Source of the DNA: Desulfocurvus sp.
GTDB taxonomy: Bacteria > Desulfobacterota > Desulfovibrionia > Desulfovibrionales > Desulfovibrionaceae
Reading direction: 5' to 3'
Assembly: GCF_023230885.1 (NCBI RefSeq)
Contig: NZ_JALNWM010000033.1
Location: 1 to 20,200, forward strand
DNA: 20,200 bases
Each line of letters starts with the position of its first letter. Position 1 is the stretch's first letter. The notes under the pieces are model-generated. The model saw nothing but the letters and a program-made list of their open reading frames with translations. It ran no database searches and was not told the DNA's origin. The position numbers and the translations under genes were made by a program. Positions 1 to 5,737 of the stretch are shown here, one piece after another.

Positions 1-1000
1 CGTTGCCCGCGCGGGTGTGGCACTCGGCGGAGCAGGAGGCGATCTTCTCGTGGTGGCAGCTGCGGCAGTCCTTGACGTAGCCCTCGTGGGCCTTGTGGTT
101 GAAGGCCACCGGGCTCATGAGGCCCTTGACGGGCTTGGCGCCCTGGGCGGGCGCGGCGGGCAGGCCCATGAGCACGGCGTCGGCCTGGCCGCGCTCCAGG
201 CGGGGCACGTCGGCCACGGTCTTCACGGCGGCCTGGGCCTGGGCGCTGTGGCAGCCCTGGCAGGTCACGGGGCCGGAGTCGGCGCCCTTGGCGGCCACCT
301 GCACATGGCAGGACACGCAGGCCAGGTGCGAGGCGTCGCGCAGGGAGCGCACGTCGCCGTCGGGCCCGGGGGTGGCCACGGGGCCGTGGCAGGCGGCGCA
401 GGAGTCTTCCGTGTTCTTGACATAGACGAGCTTCCTGGCGGCCTGGTCATAGTCATGGTGGCAGGCGGCGCAGGTGCGGCCCTCGGCGTCGCGGGCCACG
501 GACTTGGAGTCCAGGTGGCGGAAGTGCAGCGACTTGTCCATGCGGATGGGCTTCCAGGCCGAGGCGTCGGCCGGGGCGGCGGCGTGGCAGCCGCGGCAGT
601 CCACGTCTGCGGGGCCGGTGGGCTGGCCCTGGGCGGCCAGGTCCTTGTGGCAGCCGATGCAGTTGTCGTGATAGACGGCCTTGACGGTCCGGGCGTCGGT
701 GTCCGTCAGGCGCTTGAATTTGGGCACCAGCCGGTCCTTTTCGGACTCGTGGCAGGTTGCGCAGTCGGCCTTGCCGATCTTGGCAAGGGCTTCGGTGTGC
801 TGGTCGTGCCGGAAAGCGACCGGCGCCTCCTCAAGCTCTCCGAACGCCGCGAGCGAGTCGATCATCAGGATGTCGGCCCGTCCGTCTCCGCCGCTGGGGG
901 GTGCCGGCACCACGCCCACGGCCTCGATGGCGTATGCGGAAAGCGCTGCGAGAACGGCGACGACCCCGGCCCATCGCGCCAGGAATCTTCCCTTCTTCAT
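1..1000 (-). CDS. hmcA: High-molecular-weight multihaem cytochrome c, HmcA-like (3' part beyond the window)
   Basis: The reading frame starts at ATG 1000-998 and runs open to the left edge, giving 333 residues. GAGG lies 6 bases before the start. Residues 1-27 form a Sec signal peptide (MKKGRF, then a hydrophobic stretch), so the protein is periplasmic. Nine haem attachment sites are visible: C80, C114, C135, C177, C201, C228, C247 and C312 as CxxCH, plus C323 as the longer CSAECH. The segments VAFRHDQHT, YHDNCIGCH, DKSLHFRH and VPRLERGQ, and the spacing, agree with my memory of Desulfovibrio vulgaris HmcA, a hexadecahaem cytochrome passing electrons between periplasmic hydrogenases and the membrane Hmc complex. 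The rest of the gene and hmcB-F should lie further left. The gene has its own promoter and is separated from rrf2 by a terminator. HmcA identity is from recalled sequence, not a search. Confidence 0.9.
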   Translation of the reverse strand, partial: MKKGRFLARWAGVVAVLAALSAYAIEAVGVVPAPPSGGDGRADILMIDSLAAFGELEEAPVAFRHDQHTEALAKIGKADCATCHESEKDRLVPKFKRLTDTDARTVKAVYHDNCIGCHKDLAAQGQPTGPADVDCRGCHAAAPADASAWKPIRMDKSLHFRHLDSKSVARDAEGRTCAACHHDYDQAARKLVYVKNTEDSCAACHGPVATPGPDGDVRSLRDASHLACVSCHVQVAAKGADSGPVTCQGCHSAQAQAAVKTVADVPRLERGQADAVLMGLPAAPAQGAKPVKGLMSPVAFNHKAHEGYVKDCRSCHHEKIASCSAECHTRAGN

Positions 1001-1272
1001 GCTGTCCCTCGTTCCTTTGGCTGAAATGAAAAGTCCACGGCCAATGCAACGCATCGCATCCGCAGTTCGCATCCCCGGCCATCCCGGCGGCCCGTGGCGC
1101 CCATGCGTCCCGGGCCGCCCTCCCACCAGCCGGCGGCGAGCGGTCTGTGGCTGCTTCCCTTCCGGCATGGCTGGCCCCGGATGATCCGTGCCACCCCGAA
1201 TTGCCCCTCGGGTTGCAGGATCGTGCGGTATTCCAGGTTATTACGCCATTTCCGGAAAAAGTCTCCCCGGAG

Positions 1273-1299
1273 AGTATAGAATGGGAATATACCCGTCAA
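1273..1299 (-). promoter_or_regulatory. Probable hmcA promoter
   Basis: On the minus strand TTGACG (1299-1294) and TATACT (1278-1273) are separated by 15 bases, slightly short of the optimum. The start of transcription would be near 1266, leaving a leader of about 265 bases before the hmcA start. The element sits in the only AT-rich part of the gap and downstream of the rrf2 terminator, so it is well placed to drive hmcA. An inverted repeat TGGAA-N6-TTCCA (1303-1318) and the motif shared with the rrf2 promoter (1293-1308) overlap or flank the -35 element, as expected of a regulator site. Positions are by eye. Confidence 0.5.
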
Positions 1300-1308
1300 G
1301 TATGGAAT
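1293..1308 (-). promoter_or_regulatory. Candidate Rrf2 operator, copy 1 (hmcA promoter)
   Basis: The plus-strand text CCGTCAAGTATGGAAT overlaps the hmcA -35 element. A near copy, CCGTAGGTATGGAAT, lies at 1972-1986 across the -10 element of the downstream rrf2 gene, differing by one gap and one substitution. A motif shared by a regulator gene's promoter and its neighbour's suggests that regulator binds both. The regulator assignment is inference. Confidence 0.4.
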
Positions 1309-1358
1309 TCGGGTTCCAGAAACGGAACGTGAAAAAAAGAATTATTCGAGGCGGATTG

Positions 1359-1391
1359 AAAAAAAACCGCCCCCCGGCGACCGGGGGGCGG
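1359..1391 (-). terminator. Rho-independent terminator after the second rrf2 gene
   Basis: Read on the minus strand, the 10-bp stem CGCCCCCCGG / CCGGGGGGCG (1390-1381 with 1377-1368, 3-base loop) is followed by a run of eight T (1366-1359). It lies 21 bases past the rrf2 stop codon and separates that transcript from hmcA. Confidence 0.9.
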
Positions 1392-1411
1392 GGGCTGTTT
1401 GATTGCTCAAT

Positions 1412-1870
1412 CTAGTTTGCGGGCGAGCCGTTGGGGTCCTTGAAGCAGCACCCCGCCCGGGGGCAGGAGCGGGCCTCGGCCACCAGTTCGGAGAAGGAGA
1501 TGGAGTCCAGCTTGTCGAACATGGCCCGGCTGGCCTCGTGCCAGACGCGGTTGGTGATGCAGCGCGCGCCGGAGGCCGCGTCGCCGGGGTCCAGGAACTC
1601 GTTGATCTGGCGGTGGTCCTCCAGGACGCGCACGATGTCGCCCACGGAGATTTCCGACAGCGGCCGGGTGATCAGGTGCCCGCCCTTGGGGCCGCGTTTG
1701 CTCTTGATGTACTTGGCATCCTTGAGCGCCCGGATGAGTTTTTCCAGGTATTTTACAGAGATGCCTTGTCGCCGCGAGATGTCGCCGATGCGTACCGGGC
1801 CCTGGTCGCAGTGCAGGGCGATGTCCAGGAACATCTTGGCGCCGTAGCGGCTTTTGGTGGTCAGACGCAT
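1412..1870 (-). CDS. Rrf2-family transcriptional regulator (atypical cysteines)
   Basis: A 152-residue protein, the usual Rrf2/IscR length. Residues 1-65 form the winged helix-turn-helix: MRLTTKSRYG at the N-terminus, helices around DISRRQGISVKYLEKLIRAL, and the wing SKRGPKGGHL. Residues 75-130 are the dimerisation helix and linker. Rrf2-family proteins often bind an Fe-S cluster through three Cys near residues 92-105. Here only C104 lies in that stretch, while C136, C141 and C142 form a C-terminal CPRAGCC cluster, so the cofactor mode may differ or be lost. AGGA lies 9 bases before the ATG. The family name comes from a regulator encoded with the hmc operon of D. vulgaris, and here the gene sits directly upstream of hmcA, so control of hmcA is likely but not shown. 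It ends in its own terminator. Confidence 0.92.
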   Translation of the reverse strand: MRLTTKSRYGAKMFLDIALHCDQGPVRIGDISRRQGISVKYLEKLIRALKDAKYIKSKRGPKGGHLITRPLSEISVGDIVRVLEDHRQINEFLDPGDAASGARCITNRVWHEASRAMFDKLDSISFSELVAEARSCPRAGCCFKDPNGSPAN

Positions 1871-1971
1871 GGAGGTTTTCCTGCTTGGACGACACTGTTG
1901 CGGCGTTTGCGCGCAGGGGCGGGCGCGCAGGGGTGGGGGGATGGGACGCCGTGTCGTGTTGAAACTCTACG

Positions 1972-2003
1972 CCGTAGGTATGGAATATTTACGCATGCGT
2001 CAA
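1972..2003 (-). promoter_or_regulatory. Probable promoter and operator of the second rrf2 gene
   Basis: On the minus strand TTGACG (2003-1998) and TACCTA (1980-1975) have an ideal 17-base spacer, putting the transcript start near 1968, about 100 bases before the rrf2 ATG. The -10 element is covered by the motif at 1972-1986 that recurs in the hmcA promoter. Just downstream lies CTACG-G-CGTAG, an inverted repeat. This layout suits autorepression. The call rests on sequence match only. Confidence 0.5.
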
Positions 2004-2076
2004 GGGCGCAGATTGCATTGCGGCCAGGTCGGAAACCCCGGCGCGCCGGGCGGGCCCGGAGGCGGAAGGGCCGGGT

Positions 2077-2243
2077 CGGAGCTGGCGGGGCCGGGCGGAG
2101 GCGGAGGAGGAATGGCCGGAGCTGGCGCGGGGCCGGGCGGAGGCGGAGGAGGTGGGACCGGAGTTGGCGCGGGGCCGGGGCGGAGGCGAGGAGGAGTGGC
2201 CGGAGCTGGCGCGAGCAGGGGACGCGGGCGGGGCTGGCATGGC
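2077..2243. repeat. Degenerate tandem repeat, about 42-base unit, four copies
   Basis: Copies start at 2077, 2117, 2159 and 2201, each opening with CGGAGYTGGCG and most ending GGAGGAGTGGC or similar, with lengths 40, 42, 42 and 43. The first three are closely alike and the fourth is worn. On the minus strand they read as repeated CCTCC/CCGCC pyrimidine-rich blocks. Confidence 0.75.
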
Positions 2244-2428
2244 GCCGGGGCGGAGGCGGAGGGGGCGGGGCGGTGTTGGCGCGGGCGGGGCCGATGCGAA
2301 GGGGAAAGGCGCGGGCGGGCCCGGATGGGGCGCGGGCGAGGCACGCCGGGCGGTGTCATATGCTCCCCTGTCCGCCGGGGCGTGCGGGCCGCGCGCGTGG
2401 GGGCGCAGGCGGGCGCGGAGGGGGATGC

Positions 2429-2470
2429 GGGCGGGCGCCGGGCGGGCGCCGGGCGGGCGCCGGGTGGGCG
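2429..2470. repeat. 11-base tandem repeat GGGCGGGCGCC
   Basis: Three perfect head-to-tail copies start at 2429, 2440 and 2451, followed by a fourth, diverged partial copy (GGGTGGGCG, 2462-2470). The closely spaced GGG runs on the plus strand could fold as a G-quadruplex. Copy number is likely to vary between strains. Confidence 0.85.
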
Positions 2471-2620
2471 TGCGGGGAGTCTTTCCTCCCGGTGGGGGGG
2501 CGGGGCGGGATGGCCTCGGGCTGTCCCTTGTGGCGGGCGTCAGGCCCGTTGGCAGTTTCCTTGCCGGGGGCATGCCCGTCGGGCCGTGCGGGCCTTTCGG
2601 CGGGGGCCGGAGGGCTTCGC

Positions 2621-3127
2621 CTAGGGGTGGCGGAAGGTGGCGGCCATGTCCCGGGCGGTGCGGCACTCGGCGTCGGGTACGTCGGGGAACAGGTCGGGCA
2701 GCAGCCCGAGCATGTTGTTGCGGCGCAATTCGCCGACCAGTTCGGCGAAGGTGATGGTCTCCAGCTTTTCGAACATGGCGTTGGCCGCGGCCTTCCAGAC
2801 GCGCCGGGTCAGGCACATGGGCTCGTTGACGCAGCAGTGGCTGTCCGAGGAGCATTCCACGAGCATGGTGTCGCCTTCGAGGATGCGCACCAGGGCGCCC
2901 ACGGTGATCTGGTCCAGGGGCTTGGCGGGCAGGTGCCCGCCCCTGGGGCCGCGCTTGGAGCGGATGAAACCGCCGTCCTTGAGCAGCCGGACGAGCTTTT
3001 CCAGGTATTTCAGGGACAGGCCCTGGCGCTCGGCCACGTCCTGGATGCGCACGGGGCCTTCCTCGGCGTGCAGGGCGATGTCGAGCATCATGCGAGTGCC
3101 ATACCGGCTGCGGGTGGAAATCCGCAT
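2621..3127 (-). CDS. Rrf2-family regulator with IscR-like Fe-S cysteine triad
   Basis: A 168-residue Rrf2/IscR-type protein. The winged helix-turn-helix spans residues 1-65: MRISTRSRYGTRMMLDIALH, recognition region VAERQGLSLKYLEKLVRLL, wing SKRGPRGGHL. C92, C98 (also C99) and C105 match the spacing of the IscR cluster ligands (92, 98, 104), so a redox-sensitive Fe-S cluster is plausible. The C-terminus (residues 136-168) extends beyond the core. An in-frame ATG 24 codons upstream exists, but family alignment favours the start at 3127; no good Shine-Dalgarno precedes it, and TATTGT five bases upstream could be a -10 element of a near-leaderless message. It lies 107 bases after the kinase gene and before the second rrf2 paralogue. 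A role controlling hmc or redox genes is inference. Confidence 0.93.
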   Translation of the reverse strand: MRISTRSRYGTRMMLDIALHAEEGPVRIQDVAERQGLSLKYLEKLVRLLKDGGFIRSKRGPRGGHLPAKPLDQITVGALVRILEGDTMLVECSSDSHCCVNEPMCLTRRVWKAAANAMFEKLETITFAELVGELRRNNMLGLLPDLFPDVPDAECRTARDMAATFRHP

Positions 3128-3234
3128 CGAGTACAATACCGTCCGAGTCTGGGTTGGGGCGAGGGGCGGCCACAACGAGCGTTGCGGCTCTCTTTTCAAA
3201 CCGGGTCAACCTTAGGCGGAAAAAGGCTTTTTCG

Positions 3235-5643
3235 TCAAGGGGGGGAGGCGGCGCAACCCGCTTCCCCGTCGCCGCCGGGGGGGGTGTCCTGGCCTGTCCC
3301 GCCGGTGGCGGAAGGGCTTTTCTCCTCCGGTGCGGAGGGGAATTCGACACGGAAAAGGGCGCCGCCGCCGGGGGCGGATTCGGCGTGGATGGTGCCGCCG
3401 TATGCCTGGACGATGCCGTAGCTGATGGACAGGCCAAGGCCGGTGCCCTTGCCCACCTCCTTGGTGGTGAAGAAGGGCACGAAGAGGTTTTCGGCGATGC
3501 CCGGCGGGAAGCCGGCCCCGGTGTCCTCGATTTCCATGACCACGCGCCCGTCGCGCAGCATGGTCCGCAGGCGGACCTCGTCGGGCGTACAGGGCGGGGC
3601 GTCGCAGGGGTCGGGCTGCGGGCCGGCCTGCGGGGCGGCGGTCTTCTCCTCGGCGGCGCGCCGCTCCTCGATGGCGTCGCGGGCGTTGAGCAGCAGGTTG
3701 ATGACCACCTGCTCCAGGCGGTTGGGCTCCGCCAGCACGGGGGGCAGCTCGTCGGCCAGCTCCCAGCGCGGCGCGATGCCGCGCACGCGGAACTGCTGGT
3801 CGAAGAGGTCGAAGGCCTTGCGCAGCACGGCGTCCAGGCGCACGCGCTCGAGCTTGAGGCCCGACTTGCGGCCGAACTCGCGCATGTGTTCGATGATGCG
3901 CGCGGCGCGCTCCACGTTCTGGTCGATGCCCTCGGCCATGAGCATGAAGGTTTTCTCGTCCAGGGGCTCCTTTTTGCGCAGCTTGCGCATGAGGAAACCG
4001 GAGATGGTCCGGATGACGGACAGGGGCTGGTTCAGTTCGTGGGCCACGCCGGTGCTCATCTCGCCCAGGGTGGCCATTTTGCTGGCCTGGATGAGTTTCT
4101 GCTCGGTTTCCAGGCGGTGGGTGATGTCGCGCGAGATGGCCAGCAGCACGGGGCGCTCGGCGTACTCCGTGGCCGCGAGGCTGATGTCCACATAGATGGG
4201 CCGCCCGGCGCTGGTCATGTGGCGGACCTGGTTCAGGGCGTTTTCGCTGCGCAGGCGCGCGGCGTGTTCGGCGGGATCACCCCCGGCGAACAGCGCGGGG
4301 AACCAGGTGCCCAGGAGGCTTTCGCGGGCGTGGCCGTATACGGGCAGCACGGCGTCGTTGCAGTCCAGGATGTCCAGGGTCTGGCGGTCCAGGACGAAAA
4401 CCGGGTTGGGGATCTGGTTGAAGATGGCGTGGTACTTGCGCTCGGAGCGTTCGAGCTTCTCCTCCAGCAGCTTGCGCTGGGTGATGTCCAGGCACATCTC
4501 CATGGCCGCCACGACCTCGCCGCGCTCGTTGCGGATGGGCTTGGTGTGGACCAGCCAGTAGGCCCGCGAGCCGTCCTTGTTGTATCCGGCCTCCTCGCTG
4601 AAGTGGGGCCTGCCGGTGGCGAAGGTTTTCTCCACCGGGCAGTTTTCGCAGCGCTCGTCGCGGCCCTTGTAGGCATGGAAGCAGTAGTCCCCGGCCTGGG
4701 GCGCGAAGCGCTCGGCGAACTCGCGGTTGTATTGCAGCAGGCGGTAGCTGCGGTCCTGCACGGTGATCAGGCAGGGCACGGTCTCGAACAGGCCCTGGTA
4801 TTCGTCGCGCTGGCGGTTCAGCTCGGCCTGCTTGGCGCTGATGTCGCGGCCCATGCGGTTGATGGCCGCGACGAGCTGGCCCATCTCGTCGGCTTCGTCC
4901 AGGTCGTCCATGGGGATCTGCTCGCCGCGCGCGATGAGCCGCGTGCCCTGGATGAGGGCCAGCACGGGCTCTTTCACGAAGCGCAGCACGAAGAGCAGGA
5001 TGATGTAGGTGGTGAACAGGAAGACCAGGGCCGCCAGGGCGATGGAGTTGCGCTGGTAGACGGCCAGCCCGGCGTCGGCCTCGCGCAGGGAGATGACCAT
5101 GTCCATGGCGCCCAGCACGGTCTTGTCCGGCGGGTGGAAGTGGCACGGCGGGCCGGAGCAGGAGGGTTCGTTGTGGATGGGCGTGAGGATGCCGAGCATG
5201 CGCGCGCCCGAGGGCGCGGTGAAGATGCGGGTGCGCTGGTCCAGGGGCGCGTTGGCGCGCGGCGGGTCCTCGCGGTGGCAGACATCGCAGGCCTCGGCCT
5301 TGATGTTGGTGGTCTGGCCGACCTCGCTGAAAAGGCTGGAGAACTGGATCACGCCGTGCTTGTCGTAGATGCGCACGGCCTCCACGTCGCGCTGGCGCCC
5401 GACGTTGCGCACGATCTGGCGCAGGTCGTCGCGCGAGTTGTGGAGCATGGCGTAGTGCGAGGCCAGGCGGATGGTGTTGGAGAGCCGGTCCGCCCCGTCG
5501 ACCATGTGCTTCATGGTCGTCTCGCGCTGGTGGTGCAGGTTGAACCAGGTCCAGCCCGCCACCCCCGCGAGCAGCGTCAGGCTGACCGAGGCGAATATCT
5601 TGGTCAGCAGGCTGTGGCGCAACCCGCCGGTGTGTGCCGTCAT
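3235..5643 (-). CDS. Membrane sensor histidine kinase with periplasmic c-type haem sites
   Basis: 802 residues from the ATG at 5643, chosen because GGAGG lies 7 bases upstream; an ATG two codons earlier abuts that site. Order: TM1 (about 13-33); periplasmic sensor domain (35-198) with a CDVCH haem motif at C119-H123 and a longer CSGPPCH motif at C162-H168; TM2 (199-222); HAMP (223-272); PAS 1 (282-388) with C321, C332 and C335 in an RCENCP motif; PAS 2 (402-510); HisKA with phospho-acceptor H535 in GVAHELNQP; HATPase with N649/N653, DTGAG (707-711) and GKGTGLGLS (731-739). The protein should autophosphorylate in response to a periplasmic redox or ligand signal read by haem. No response regulator gene is next to it. 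The tail after residue 770 is Pro/Gly-rich. Downstream genes are two Rrf2 regulators and hmcA, so a respiratory role is likely. Confidence 0.93.
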   Translation of the reverse strand: MTAHTGGLRHSLLTKIFASVSLTLLAGVAGWTWFNLHHQRETTMKHMVDGADRLSNTIRLASHYAMLHNSRDDLRQIVRNVGRQRDVEAVRIYDKHGVIQFSSLFSEVGQTTNIKAEACDVCHREDPPRANAPLDQRTRIFTAPSGARMLGILTPIHNEPSCSGPPCHFHPPDKTVLGAMDMVISLREADAGLAVYQRNSIALAALVFLFTTYIILLFVLRFVKEPVLALIQGTRLIARGEQIPMDDLDEADEMGQLVAAINRMGRDISAKQAELNRQRDEYQGLFETVPCLITVQDRSYRLLQYNREFAERFAPQAGDYCFHAYKGRDERCENCPVEKTFATGRPHFSEEAGYNKDGSRAYWLVHTKPIRNERGEVVAAMEMCLDITQRKLLEEKLERSERKYHAIFNQIPNPVFVLDRQTLDILDCNDAVLPVYGHARESLLGTWFPALFAGGDPAEHAARLRSENALNQVRHMTSAGRPIYVDISLAATEYAERPVLLAISRDITHRLETEQKLIQASKMATLGEMSTGVAHELNQPLSVIRTISGFLMRKLRKKEPLDEKTFMLMAEGIDQNVERAARIIEHMREFGRKSGLKLERVRLDAVLRKAFDLFDQQFRVRGIAPRWELADELPPVLAEPNRLEQVVINLLLNARDAIEERRAAEEKTAAPQAGPQPDPCDAPPCTPDEVRLRTMLRDGRVVMEIEDTGAGFPPGIAENLFVPFFTTKEVGKGTGLGLSISYGIVQAYGGTIHAESAPGGGALFRVEFPSAPEEKSPSATGGTGQDTPPGGDGEAGCAASPP

Positions 5644-5669
5644 GCCCATCCCTCCCGCGCCTGTGCGCG

Positions 5670-5691
5670 CCTGGGGTTTTCATACCCCAGG
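5670..5691. other. Hairpin between feoB and the kinase gene
   Basis: Perfect 8-bp inverted repeat CCTGGGGT-N6-ACCCCAGG in the 94-base gap between the feoB stop and the kinase start. No T-run follows on either strand, so it is not a standard intrinsic terminator. It could be a processing or attenuation hairpin in the kinase leader. Confidence 0.5.
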
Positions 5692-5737
5692 GGTGGGTTT
5701 CTGGCAACAGGCGCGCGGGCGCGCGGCGCGGCGGGCC

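Larger units (their letters stand above)
2004..2620. other. Gene-free low-complexity gap between the two rrf2 genes
   Basis: This is about 617 bases of extremely G-rich plus strand (C-rich minus strand). Open frames exist on both strands but are proline/arginine or glycine/alanine low complexity, have no convincing ribosome sites and resemble no family I know. I see no intrinsic terminator for the upstream rrf2 gene, only two tandem repeat arrays (2077-2243 and 2429-2470). The C-rich, G-poor character of the minus-strand transcript suits a Rho loading region. Confidence 0.6.

Noticed and set aside
997..1299. 100-residue minus-strand frame ahead of hmcA
   Set aside because: Its start is a TTG that forms the -35 element of the likely hmcA promoter, it has no ribosome site, and it resembles no family.
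2000..2359. Proline-rich 119-residue minus-strand frame in the rrf2 gap
   Set aside because: It is a translation of the C-rich tandem repeats, with neither a ribosome site nor non-repetitive sequence.
2429..2470. CRISPR-like array
   Set aside because: The units are 11 bases, abutting and without spacers, so this is a simple tandem repeat.
3219..3233. Palindrome GAAAAAGGCTTTTTC after the kinase stop codon, as a terminator
   Set aside because: The stem would be almost all A-U with a very small loop, and no extended T-run follows, so termination is doubtful.
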